The position numbers were made by a program, and so were the translations under genes. From NCBI GenBank assembly GCA_033851845.1, contig JAWWOH010000106.1, forward strand, positions 1 to 64,000: a stretch of DNA of 64,000 nt, given 5' to 3'. This document shows positions 33,954-41,725 of the stretch, piece after piece (position 1 is the first letter of the stretch; every line of letters starts with the position of its first letter). The notes under the pieces were generated by a model that made no database searches, was not told the DNA's origin, and was given only the letters and a program-made list of their open reading frames with translations. Source of the stretch: RYN-124 sp033851845. GTDB taxonomy: Bacteria; Actinomycetota; Actinomycetes; Mycobacteriales; SCTD01.

Positions 33954-34039
33954 GTCCGGGTGGCGGAATTGGCAGACGCGCTAGCTTGAGGTGCTAGTTC
34001 CCTTTACGGGGAATGGGGGTTCAAGTCCCCCCTCGGACA
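33954..34039 (+). tRNA. tRNA-Leu (anticodon GAG)
   Basis: Cloverleaf elements fit. Acceptor GTCCGGG pairs with CTCGGAC (one G-T pair), the D-arm contains AATTGGCAGA, the anticodon stem CTAGC/GCTAG encloses loop TTGAGGT with anticodon GAG at 33988-33990, a long variable arm is present as expected for Leu, and the T-loop reads GTTCAAGTC. The 3' CCA is not encoded. Its 3' end is the left att-like repeat of the downstream island. Confidence 0.95.
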
Positions 34040-34040
34040 C
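34019..34040 (+). repeat. Left att-like direct repeat (within tRNA-Leu 3' end)
   Basis: 22-bp sequence spanning the T-loop, acceptor 3' strand, discriminator base and one following base. Identical to 37483-37504. It marks the left boundary of the island and keeps the tRNA intact. Confidence 0.85.
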
Positions 34041-34326
34041 AAGCCGATAAGCGTCTGACCTGCACGTTTGCGGTCCAGGGAGGCCGCGAACCGGCCCGTG
34101 ACAACACCGGTGACAGCAAGGGTCCGCGTTACTGGCGTGCGGGAACCCCTGGACGACTCTTGGCTGGAGCATTACGGCGTTCGACTAGCCCGGGGCGATG
34201 AAGCCCGGGTGAAGTGTGGCTCACCTTGCGGGCTGGCTACAGCGGCCTTGAGCAAGATCCTGTGAAACGGTGGCGATCTGTCGCCCGAATGTGTCGAAGC
34301 CGCTTCGGGCCGTCCGAGGGGGCGCC
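34041..34326. other. Gap between tRNA-Leu and the P-loop ATPase gene
   Basis: This stretch holds no convincing gene. A 65-codon plus-strand frame (34068-34265, ending at TGA) has a mildly protein-like middle but no recognisable family and a weak start. It may include the promoter of the ATPase gene. A minus-strand frame that runs over the tRNA is not coding. Confidence 0.5.
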
Positions 34327-35904
34327 ATGCGACCGCCATACGCGAACCTCTACTTCGGCATGAGCGACTCTCGCAATGAAGCCAATGAGGATCCCGAAGC
34401 GTTCGTCAAGAGTTACGTCGACCTGAATCACGCCAGCGACCAGATCGTGTCGGGCATGAAGTTCCTCGTCCTAGGGCCTAAGGGAACCGGAAAGTCCGCG
34501 CTGGCGTGGTACCTCCAGGCGTCCCAAACGCCGGAGACCTTCTATGCACTAGTCCGCGACGCCTCCTCACTCCCGTTAGCCGAGGTGCCGCGACTGCAAA
34601 CCGGACAACCAGCGGGACCTGAACGGACGGTCATCGCGTGGAAGTTCATTCTGCTCTGCAACTACCTGGAGCTGCTGCTGTCCGACCCCGATTGCAAGTT
34701 TCAGAAGTCCCGCGAGGTCCGCAGAGTCGCCAAATTGCTCCGTGAGTATGGGTTCATGGGCGATGCATCCGGACGTGCGCTGCTGAACGCGTCGACGACG
34801 ACAGTGACAATTCCGATCCCTCACATCGGTAACATCTACAAGCGCGAGAGCAAACCCGAACTCAACATCTACAGCCTGATCCCCTACATCGAAAACTGGG
34901 TTGCAGAGGCGGTCGCTGACGCGAGGCACGTGCTCATGGTGGACGGGCTGGACTCGATCTACCTCAACGACCTCCGCTACGACGAGAGCCTTTCATCGCT
35001 AGTGCAGGCCGCCTACGAACTGAACCAGAAGTTGCGGCAACAGACGGCGACGGGCAGCATCGTCTTGCTGTTGCGCAACGACGTCTTCTCCCGCATCGCA
35101 CTTTCCCTGCCGGACAGTCAGAAGATGCGTGACGACCTTTCCTTCGATCTCGACTGGCGAGTCCTATCGGGCGAGGCCGGTGTCCGTGCACCGCTCATGC
35201 AGCTGGTGAACACAAAGGCTGGGAGGGCCGTTGACTTGGCAGAGCTGGAAGTCCTCAGCTACTTCCCACCGAAAATTGAAGTGGGTAAGCGATCTGGCCG
35301 TCCCCTGAGCATCCCGACGCTTCAATATTTCCTGAACATGACCCGCCATACACCCCGCGACCTGCTGCGAATATTTGAAGAGGTCCGGAAGGTCGAAGCA
35401 TCGGGCACGTACCCAGCGAGCGGCGAACATCTCAGCGATGAGGTAGTACGCGAGGGAGTATTGCAGTACTCCACCAAGTACTTCGTAGGAGCGATCCAGA
35501 ACGAGTTCGCGGGCTTTGAGGGCGGTCCGGAGATCGCCGCCCAAGCGCTGACAGCGCTGAAGAACATCGGGAAGCAGCGGTTCGATCGACAGGAGTTCCA
35601 CAACGCCCTGAGTGAGGTCCAAGGGGTACAGAGTGAAACAACCGACCAATTGCTACGACTGCTCTTCTTTGCTGGCGCGATCGGCAATTCGATCGGGCAG
35701 ACCGGCAAGGCGTACATGCAGTTCTATCACCGCCGCGATGAGTCCGAGATCTACCTGAAGGGAGTCTTTATCCTTCACAACGCACTGATCCATGCTTGGG
35801 GCATGAGGCGGACGGCGCAGCCGCAGGTGCGCAATCCGAGCCCTACACGGCAGAAGAAGCGGCATGTAACGCGAGCCGGACGTCGGACAGAACCGCCCGC
35901 ATGA
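34327..35904 (+). CDS. P-loop ATPase resembling the Sll1717 family (island cargo)
   Basis: About 525 aa. The N-terminal half is a P-loop NTPase: a start block FGMSDSRNEAN near residue 10 as in Sll1717-like proteins, Walker A GPKGTGKSA at about 50-58 and a Walker B-like HVLMVDGLDS at about 201-210. A helical C-terminal half follows, with a basic tail (RQKKRHVTRAGRR). No TM, nuclease or TIR domain is obvious. ATG 34327 has GAGGGGGCGCC upstream; a GTG at 34270 is in frame but less likely. Codon use is less GC3-biased than neighbours. Family members are poorly understood and often sit in variable regions; a defence or stress role is an inference. Confidence 0.75.
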   Translation: MRPPYANLYFGMSDSRNEANEDPEAFVKSYVDLNHASDQIVSGMKFLVLGPKGTGKSALAWYLQASQTPETFYALVRDASSLPLAEVPRLQTGQPAGPERTVIAWKFILLCNYLELLLSDPDCKFQKSREVRRVAKLLREYGFMGDASGRALLNASTTTVTIPIPHIGNIYKRESKPELNIYSLIPYIENWVAEAVADARHVLMVDGLDSIYLNDLRYDESLSSLVQAAYELNQKLRQQTATGSIVLLLRNDVFSRIALSLPDSQKMRDDLSFDLDWRVLSGEAGVRAPLMQLVNTKAGRAVDLAELEVLSYFPPKIEVGKRSGRPLSIPTLQYFLNMTRHTPRDLLRIFEEVRKVEASGTYPASGEHLSDEVVREGVLQYSTKYFVGAIQNEFAGFEGGPEIAAQALTALKNIGKQRFDRQEFHNALSEVQGVQSETTDQLLRLLFFAGAIGNSIGQTGKAYMQFYHRRDESEIYLKGVFILHNALIHAWGMRRTAQPQVRNPSPTRQKKRHVTRAGRRTEPPA

Positions 35905-35930
35905 AGGTGGAGTTCTGACCGAGTAGCGCA

Positions 35931-36191
35931 CTAGCCGAGGAAGGCAGCGGCCACAACTTGCGCGGCGTCCCGCTGCATGGTCGGTGAGACGTGGCTGTAG
36001 GTGCCCAGCGTGATTGCCACCGTGGAGTGGCCCAGGCGTTCTTGGACCAGCTTGACGTGGATCCCCTGCTGCATGGCGAGGGTCGCCCAGGAGTGGCGCA
36101 GTTCGTGCAACAAAGCCATCAGCCTCGCAAAAGTGGTCCTCGGCATGAGCCGACAGGACAAGTGCGACGGGATGGGCACCGGCAGGAGCAC
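35931..36191 (-). pseudogene. Truncated tyrosine recombinase (integrase C-terminus)
   Basis: The 86-codon frame ends with the classic distal integrase block: HELRHSWATLAMQQG, then VQERLGHSTVAITLGTYSHV, holding the Arg-His of box II, the LGH and the catalytic Tyr. The SAM-like core-binding domain and the first half of the catalytic domain are missing upstream, and the junction MPRTTFARLMALL suggests a deletion. It lies 1.9 kb from the left repeat rather than beside it. It is remnant evidence that an integrase built this island. Confidence 0.85.
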
Positions 36192-36378
36192 CGTCGATGG
36201 CGCGCTGCGCCGACATCGGACAGCGGGATGGTTCCAGGTTCACCAGAGCGGAACGCGGGACCTCAGTACCGTCTGGCGGCTCCTGACGCCCCCAGAACTG
36301 TCGTCCAACAAGGTCTCTCCTACCTCAATACCTAGGGGGTGTGAGACCGAGTGCCCTTGTTCAACGACACCGCCACCG

Positions 36379-36686
36379 GTGGCACACGACGTGTTCACAG
36401 CCGGAGCACTGACCCGCACCGCCTGGCACCTGCTGACGGCGCTGTGTGCCGAGTGCCCGCAGACCGTTGCCGGGCTTACAGCCCGGACCGGCTTGCACCG
36501 ATCCACCATCTACAAGCACCTGCCCGGCTGGCCGAACTCGGCCTTGCCGCCCTGCACGCAGACGGGTATGTCTCCACCGCCACCCCCGCCGCGCTCGACG
36601 CGGCAGCGGTCATGCTCGGTGTCACCGGAAGGGCAGCAGAGCTGGCCTTGCCCCATGCCGTACGACGTGAGCAGCGCAACCAGTGA
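36379..36686 (+). pseudogene. Frameshifted winged-HTH DNA-binding protein
   Basis: GTG 36379 opens a frame encoding HDVFTAGALTRTAWHLLTALC then TVAGLTARTGLHRSTIYKHL, a clear HTH. After about 36521 the wing (RLAELGLAALHADGYVSTA) and C-terminus continue in another frame to the stop at 36686. One missing base near CTGCCCGG (36520-36527) accounts for the break. It resembles plasmid or integrative-element regulators or replication-linked wHTH proteins of actinobacteria. It is probably dead, or a base error. Confidence 0.6.
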
Positions 36687-36811
36687 CGGCTGGCCCCCGA
36701 GGGCACTGCACCGGTTCGCCTGTTCTGCCGTCACGACAGGCCCAGCAGGATGCCGCCGTTGACAAGGTGCTGGCACTGCGGAAGGTCCGGACGCTCGGAG
36801 ATCGCCCAGGG

Positions 36812-37066
36812 TCAAGCGAAGACGAGGCCGAGCACTCCCAGCACGACGAAGGCCACCGGGACTAGGCACAGGACGGTCCAGAACGTGCTGATCGCCTTGT
36901 CCTCCCGCCGTAGGCGGTCTGCAACGTCGCCCAGTCCGCGCTCATGGAGCACGTCGCCGTTGCAGGTTTTGCAGAAAGTGGAGAGGGCTTTGTAGCCGTC
37001 CAACGGGTCCCCGACGACGTACCCGTGTTCGTACAGGTCTTTGCCGCAGCGGTTGCACCCCGACAT
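36812..37066 (-). CDS. Small zinc-ribbon protein with one C-terminal TM
   Basis: 84 aa. Two CxxC pairs (CNRCGKDLYEHG and FCKTCNGDVL) form a zinc-ribbon-like N-terminus. A basic linker (DRLRREDKA) and one hydrophobic C-terminal helix (VLCLVPVAFVVLGVLGLVF) follow. ATG 37066 has a GGGGGTGGGA RBS. It is the last gene before the right repeat. The family is not recognised; the ribbon would face the cytoplasm if the topology is N-in. Confidence 0.7.
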   Translation of the reverse strand: MSGCNRCGKDLYEHGYVVGDPLDGYKALSTFCKTCNGDVLHERGLGDVADRLRREDKAISTFWTVLCLVPVAFVVLGVLGLVFA

Positions 37067-37482
37067 GTCCCACCCCCAGCTGAACAGTGACGGATCGAAG
37101 CGGAGCGAGCAAGGGGGGTCTAAACGGCTTTAGGAAATGTCTGTCGGGAGGTAGTACCTAGTAGGTAGACCCGCACGCAGGCAACCCCGGGTCGCCGCTC
37201 AGGCTCCAGTGTGCAAGCTCCACGGGGCTGGGGCGAGCCCCGGCTGCCTGTCGCAGCTCCCTGCGTGGACCGGGCAAAGGACGCCCTGCCGGTCGTGCCA
37301 TCGCACTCGGGTGGCCCTTGTGGGGTGCCTAGAGACAGCAAGAGCTGCTGTCACGGACCCTACTGATCAGGATGCAACCGAAAGCCTGACCAGTACGGCT
37401 GACCCGATTCCCCCGGTAATCCCAGGCTCTTTCGGGCTGATCGGTGCCCGACACGACAGGGCCGGATTGAGCTCTCGGCGGA
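37067..37482. other. Gene-free stretch before the right repeat
   Basis: No frame here has both a sound start and protein-like composition. It includes the 5' region of the zinc-ribbon gene and a run of moderately AT-rich sequence near 37130-37160. I see no clear promoter, hairpin or inverted repeat. Confidence 0.5.
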
Positions 37483-37504
37483 GTTCAAGTCCCCCCTCGG
37501 ACAC
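37483..37504 (+). repeat. Right att-like direct repeat
   Basis: Perfect 22-bp copy of the tRNA-Leu 3' end (34019-34040), without the rest of a tRNA. It marks the right boundary of the island. Confidence 0.85.
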
Positions 37505-37569
37505 TCTCCCCCGTCCGCACACGCCGCTCGCGGTCACGAACGGCTCGTCTCGTGCAGTTCGCACGTCAA

Positions 37570-37935
37570 CTAGGGGGCAGTAGCCCCGGGGACCCCACCG
37601 GACGCCCCGCCGCTCTCGGCGGCGGATTCTTCTGCCTGTCGAGCGGGGCTCTCTGCCGCCTCGTGGGCCGGATCGTGGTTGAAGCCACCGGCACCGGGAC
37701 CGAAGTGGGCGGTGCCGTCGTTCTCGGCAGCCTCCCGGGCGGCGCTCTCACCGGCCTCGTGCCCGGACTCCTCGTTGCTGTGGAAGGTGCCTGATCCCGG
37801 GGTCGTCGTATTGGCATCAGGTGACTGGCTCGGCGTCGCGGCATCCGCCGTGCCAAGGAGAACCGCGCCGGCCGCTCCCCCAGCGACAAAAGCGGCAAGT
37901 GCGGCGCCGACGGCAACAGGCTTGCGAACGGACAT
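37570..37935 (-). CDS. Small exported Ala/Glu/Gly-rich protein
   Basis: 121 aa: basic start SVRKPVAVG, hydrophobic signal or anchor segment (AALAAFVAGGAAGAVLLG), and an Ala-rich cleavage region near TADAATPS. A low-complexity acidic tail follows with repeated EAAESPARQAEES-type units and His-Asp pairs. ATG 37935 has an AGGAGA RBS. It is divergent from the phospholipase-D-like gene. No family is recognised; composition suggests a disordered envelope or wall protein. Confidence 0.72.
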   Translation of the reverse strand: MSVRKPVAVGAALAAFVAGGAAGAVLLGTADAATPSQSPDANTTTPGSGTFHSNEESGHEAGESAAREAAENDGTAHFGPGAGGFNHDPAHEAAESPARQAEESAAESGGASGGVPGATAP

Positions 37936-37988
37936 GATGTCTCCTGGCGTTGGGACGATGCTGACGCTGCGAAGCCTCGTTCCTCAAC

Positions 37989-38028
37989 CTGGCAGGAGCC
38001 CGTCCTGTATCTGTGACTGTCCTGCCAG
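37989..38028. promoter_or_regulatory. 9-bp inverted repeat between divergent genes
   Basis: CTGGCAGGA (37989-37997) and TCCTGCCAG (38020-38028) are perfect reverse complements 22 nt apart, in the gap between the small exported protein (start 37935) and the PLD-like gene (start 38085). It is either a regulator site for a protein spanning two half-sites, or a hairpin. The evidence is pattern only. Confidence 0.4.
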
Positions 38029-38084
38029 CTTCCAACGCGGGAGCGGGGCTTCGCGGCCGCGGCGGCGGGCAGGACCGGAGCACT

Positions 38085-39686
38085 GTGGATCCCACTACCT
38101 GGTTCCTGACTGCCGCCGAACGGGGCAACCCCGACACCCGCCTCGACACGCGTCATGCCGCTGCTCAACCGTGGACCGATGACAACACCGCAACACCCCT
38201 GGTGCACGGCAGCACCTACTTCGACGCTCTGCGCGCGGCGGTGGCGCGACTCGCAGCCGGCGACTTGCTGCTGTTCACCGACTGGCGTGGCGACCCCGAC
38301 CAGCGGTTGTCCGACGACAACGCGGACTCGGTAGCCGAGCTCTTCGCGGCGGCTGCGGAGCGTGGCGTCGACGTACGCGGTCTGCTCTGGCACTCGCACT
38401 GGGATCGGCTCGCATTCAGTGCCGCGGAGAACCGGCACCTCGGCGACGCGATCGGGCGCGCCGGAGGCGAGTGCCTGCTCGACATGCGGGTGCGTACCGG
38501 CGGCTCCCACCACCAGAAGTTCGTCGTACTGCGCCACCGAGATCGATCCGAGCTCGATGTCGCGTACGTCGGTGGCATCGACCTGTGTCACAGCCGGCGC
38601 GACGACGCGGATCACGGCGGTGATGCGCAGCGACAGCCGATGGCGGCCGTCTACGGGCCGCGGCCCCCGTGGCACGACGTCATGCTTGCGCTGCAGGGAC
38701 CGGCGGTCGGTGACGTGGAGACCGTGTTTCGCGAGCGCTGGGAAGACCGCGCACCACTGACGCGCAACCCCTACCACTGGGTGGCGCAGCGGATCCGGGG
38801 CGACCGGCGACGCGGCAGCTCGCTGCCGCCGCAGCTGCCGGACCCGCCCGCGGTGGGCCGGCACTCGGTGCAGCTGCTGCGCACCTATCCACGCCGACTC
38901 GGCGGATATCCCTTCGCCACCGCCGGGGAGCGCAGCGTCGCGCATGGCTACACCAAGGCGCTGAGAAGGGCCCGGTCCCTTGTCTACGTCGAGGACCAGT
39001 ACCTCTGGTCTCGGGAAGTTGCCGAAACGTTCGCTGAGGCGCTGCGGCGCGAACCCGAGCTGCATGTCGTCGCCGTCCTCCCCCACCACCCGGATCAGGA
39101 CGGTCGGTTCTCGCTGCCGCCCAACCTCGTCGGGCGTGAGCGCGCGGTGTCGCTGCTTCGTGAGGCGGGCGGTGACCGAGTCGCGATCTACGGCGTCGAG
39201 AACCCCGCGGGTACGCCGATCTACGTGCACGCCAAGGTGTGCGTGGTCGATGACGTGTGGGCGACGGTCGGTTCGGACAACTTCAACCGCCGTTCGTGGA
39301 CGCACGACTCCGAGCTGAGTGCGGCCGTCCTCGACCATGAGGTGGACGGTCGCGCACCGGACGATCCCGGTGGCCAGGGAGACATGGCACGGCGTTATGC
39401 CCGCGAGCTCCGGTTGGCGCTGATGGCCGAGCACCTCGGGTGGCCTGTCGACGACGACGGGCTGCTCGATCCGGTGGGTGCCTTCGCTGCGTTGCGCGCC
39501 GCTGCCGACGCGCTTCAGGCCTGGTACGACGGCGGACGGGCCGGAGCGCGGCCTGCCGGCCGGCTCCGGCCACTCGTCGACCCCTCCCTGTCGACCTGGA
39601 CGAGGCGTTGGGCCACCGTCGCCTACCGGGTGATCTACGACCCCGACGGCCGTCCCAGGGCGTTACGCCGGCGGCACGCTTTCTGA
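38085..39686 (+). CDS. Phospholipase D-like protein
   Basis: 533 aa with two HKD-type motifs. The second is complete (HAKVCVVDDVWATVGSDNFNRRS). The first reads HHQKFVVLRHRD, with His and Lys but no Asp at the usual place, as in several bacterial PLD-like proteins. YVGGIDLC and VYVEDQYLWS are other family blocks. There is no signal peptide. GTG 38085 has a GGAG RBS 4 nt upstream; upstream in-frame ATG 38013 gives no family match. The 3' end overlaps the convergent histidine kinase by 24 bp. It is a phospholipid or other phosphodiester hydrolase or transferase; the substrate is unknown. Confidence 0.88.
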   Translation: MDPTTWFLTAAERGNPDTRLDTRHAAAQPWTDDNTATPLVHGSTYFDALRAAVARLAAGDLLLFTDWRGDPDQRLSDDNADSVAELFAAAAERGVDVRGLLWHSHWDRLAFSAAENRHLGDAIGRAGGECLLDMRVRTGGSHHQKFVVLRHRDRSELDVAYVGGIDLCHSRRDDADHGGDAQRQPMAAVYGPRPPWHDVMLALQGPAVGDVETVFRERWEDRAPLTRNPYHWVAQRIRGDRRRGSSLPPQLPDPPAVGRHSVQLLRTYPRRLGGYPFATAGERSVAHGYTKALRRARSLVYVEDQYLWSREVAETFAEALRREPELHVVAVLPHHPDQDGRFSLPPNLVGRERAVSLLREAGGDRVAIYGVENPAGTPIYVHAKVCVVDDVWATVGSDNFNRRSWTHDSELSAAVLDHEVDGRAPDDPGGQGDMARRYARELRLALMAEHLGWPVDDDGLLDPVGAFAALRAAADALQAWYDGGRAGARPAGRLRPLVDPSLSTWTRRWATVAYRVIYDPDGRPRALRRRHAF

Positions 39687-40994
39687 CGACTCGGCAAGCG
39701 GCAGCCGAACCCGGAAACGCGTACCACCGAGCGGGGAGTCCAACACCTCCACGGTGCCGCCGTGCGCCGTTGCGATCTCCCGTACGAGCGCGAGCCCCAG
39801 ACCGGCTCCGCCGTCGTCGTGGGACCGGCCGGCATCCAGGCGGACCCAGCGGTCGAACACCCGCAGGCGGTCGCCGGGGACGATGCCCGGACCGTCGTCG
39901 TCGACGTCGAGAACCGCTGTCCCGTCGTCCGCGACGACCGACACCTCCACGTGACGGGCGTGGCGGGTGGCGTTGTCCATCAGGTTGCGCAGCAGCCGTT
40001 CCAGCGACGAGCTGTCGCCGCGGACCCGCACCGGCGCCCCTGTGCCGCCGCTCAGCGCCACGAGATCAAGGACCACCGTGGTCAACGGCTGTCGCGCGTC
40101 AAGGCGGGCAAGCAGCAGCAGGTCGTCAGCAACACGCGACAGCCTGTCGATCTCCGGGGACAGCTCCGCGACCAGCTCTGATGCGTCGACGACGCCCGGG
40201 TGACGGGCGGCGACGTCGAGCTGCACGCGCAGGCTGGCGAGCGGCGACCGCAGCTCATGTGCGGCGTCGGCGACGAAGGCGCGCTGCTGCTCGACGGCGC
40301 CGTAGAGCTTGGTGAGCACGTCGTTCAGCGTCTGGGCCAACCGCCGCAGCTCGTCCTCATGGACCGGCAGCGCCAGGACGGCGCCCTGCTGCGCGTTCCC
40401 GGCGACCAGATCAGCTGCCGACGCCCGCAGCCGTTCCACCGGTCGCAGCGCCAAGCCGACCAGTACGCGGGCGAGCAGAGTCCCCGCGACAACGAGAGCG
40501 GGCACCACGATCAGCACGACAACGCCCAGGGCACGAGTCGCCCGCCGCACATCACCTAGGGGGGCGGCGACGACGACGAGGGCCGACTGCTCGCCAACCG
40601 ACGTGCGCACCACTCGTATCCGCAGCGGCACCTCACCGAATGACGGGTCCTCCAGGGTTCGCACTCCCGGCTCCGCCGATTCCGCGATCGGCAGCAGCCG
40701 ACTGGCTGACGCGCTCGCCGCCACGACCTGCCCGGACTCGTCGATGACCTGCGCGAGCAGGGTTGAGCCGGCGGGCGCCGGAAGCGGCGCCGGCAGCTGA
40801 CCGCTGGCGGCGAGCTGCGCCAGCACCCTGGCCTGACGCGATGTCTCTCGATCCACCTCGTGAAGCCGACCGCTCGCGAAGATGGCGGTCAGCGCCGCCG
40901 TACCAATGACGAGGGCAACGGCCAACGGCAGCACCGACCCCGCGACGAGGCGGGTACGCAGGCTGCGCCCGCGCCACCAACCAACCGGGCTCAC
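39663..40994 (-). CDS. Sensor histidine kinase
   Basis: 443 aa. TM1 (VLPLAVALVIGTAALTAIFA) and TM2 (LGVVVLIVVPALVVAGTLLA) bracket an extracytoplasmic sensor of about 110 aa. These are followed by HAMP, a HisKA domain with FVADAAHELRSPLASLR, and HATPase_c with LLRNLMDNATRHA (N box), DDGPGI (G1) and GAGLGLALV (G2). GTG 40994 overlaps the regulator stop by 4 nt, so the two are coupled. It is an OmpR-class pair with the upstream regulator. The signal is unknown; the divergent transporter suggests envelope or antimicrobial stress. Confidence 0.94.
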   Translation of the reverse strand: MSPVGWWRGRSLRTRLVAGSVLPLAVALVIGTAALTAIFASGRLHEVDRETSRQARVLAQLAASGQLPAPLPAPAGSTLLAQVIDESGQVVAASASASRLLPIAESAEPGVRTLEDPSFGEVPLRIRVVRTSVGEQSALVVVAAPLGDVRRATRALGVVVLIVVPALVVAGTLLARVLVGLALRPVERLRASAADLVAGNAQQGAVLALPVHEDELRRLAQTLNDVLTKLYGAVEQQRAFVADAAHELRSPLASLRVQLDVAARHPGVVDASELVAELSPEIDRLSRVADDLLLLARLDARQPLTTVVLDLVALSGGTGAPVRVRGDSSSLERLLRNLMDNATRHARHVEVSVVADDGTAVLDVDDDGPGIVPGDRLRVFDRWVRLDAGRSHDDGGAGLGLALVREIATAHGGTVEVLDSPLGGTRFRVRLPLAESSESVPPA

Positions 40995-41653
40995 GACGGC
41001 ACGCGATAGCCCCGACCGCGGACCGTGAGGACGACATCGCGCCCCAGCTTGCGGCGGAGGTAGCCGACGTAGACCTCGACGAGGTTCGGGCCGCCGTCGG
41101 CTCCGACATCGAAGACGTGCTCGAGCAGGTCGCTCTTCGAGACGGTCTCACCGCGGCGGTGCAGGAGGTATTCCAGCAGTCGGAACTCCTTAGGGCTCAG
41201 CTCGACGGGCACAGCGTCGACCGTCACCTCGCTGGTCGCCGGATCGAGGACGAGCGCACCCGCCGACAGCCGGGACGGTCGTGCCGCGCGGCCGCGGCGC
41301 AGCAGTGCGCGTAGCCGAGCGAGCAGCACGACGTAGGAGTAGGGCTTCACCAGGTAGTCGTCCGCCCCGAGGTCGAGGACGTCAGCCAGGTCGTACTCGC
41401 CGTCCTTGGCAGAGAGCACCAGGACCGGCGTCCAGTCCTCCCGGGCCCGCAGCCGGCGCAGCACCTCGTAGCCGGACACGCCCGGCATCATCAGGTCGAG
41501 CAGCACCGCGTCGTAGCTGACCGTGGACGTCAGCTGCAGCGCGGCATCACCATCCAGCGCCACGTCGACGGCGAACCCGTCCGCCTCGAGACCGCGCGAC
41601 AGGGCGCGCGTCAGCCGGCGCTCGTCGTCGACCAGCAACAGCCTCACCGGCAC
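40991..41653 (-). CDS. OmpR/PhoB-type response regulator
   Basis: 220 aa. The receiver has acidic pair LLVDDER, phospho-Asp in LLDLMMPG, switch Ser in VLSAKD and Lys in YLVKPYSY. The C-terminal winged helix (ELSPKEFRLLEYLLHRRGETVSKSDLL, then LRRKLG and VRGRGYRV) is OmpR-type. GTG 41653, or a second GTG two codons on, starts the protein. It is divergent from the LolA-like gene across 72 nt containing an 11-bp-phased direct repeat, a likely own binding site. Confidence 0.95.
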   Translation of the reverse strand: MPVRLLLVDDERRLTRALSRGLEADGFAVDVALDGDAALQLTSTVSYDAVLLDLMMPGVSGYEVLRRLRAREDWTPVLVLSAKDGEYDLADVLDLGADDYLVKPYSYVVLLARLRALLRRGRAARPSRLSAGALVLDPATSEVTVDAVPVELSPKEFRLLEYLLHRRGETVSKSDLLEHVFDVGADGGPNLVEVYVGYLRRKLGRDVVLTVRGRGYRVPS

Positions 41654-41684
41654 AGTGTGCGTCGTCCCGCTGTCGACCGCCCGG

Positions 41685-41704
41685 CTCTCAGCAACCTCTC
41701 AGCA
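41685..41704. promoter_or_regulatory. Tandem CTCTCAGCA repeat, probable response-regulator operator
   Basis: CTCTCAGCA occurs at 41685-41693 and again at 41696-41704, an 11-bp period. OmpR/PhoB-family regulators bind such tandem half-sites one helical turn apart. It lies in the divergent promoter region of the regulator/kinase and of the LolA-like/ABC operon, 21 nt before the latter start. Its link to the adjacent regulator is inferred from position and spacing. Confidence 0.6.
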
Positions 41705-41725
41705 GCCGCGGGGCATGCTCTGGTC

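Larger units (their letters stand above)
34019..37504. mobile_element. tRNA-Leu-associated mini-island bounded by 22-bp direct repeats
   Basis: The last 22 bp (GTTCAAGTCCCCCCTCGGAC plus AC) of the tRNA region recur perfectly at 37483-37504, 3,464 bp to the right. This is the pattern left by tyrosine-integrase insertion into a tRNA 3' end. Between them are a P-loop ATPase, a C-terminal integrase stump, a frameshifted winged-HTH gene and a zinc-ribbon/TM gene. Base composition is visibly less GC-rich than the flanks. With no intact integrase, it is probably immobile on its own, or mobilised in trans. Confidence 0.85.

Noticed and set aside
33981..34172. 63-codon minus-strand frame over tRNA-Leu
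   Set aside because: Overlaps a well-formed tRNA; such frames over tRNA genes are a common artefact.
34068..34265. 65-codon plus-strand frame after the tRNA
   Set aside because: No recognisable family, weak start, and only moderately protein-like; kept only as a note in the gap entry.
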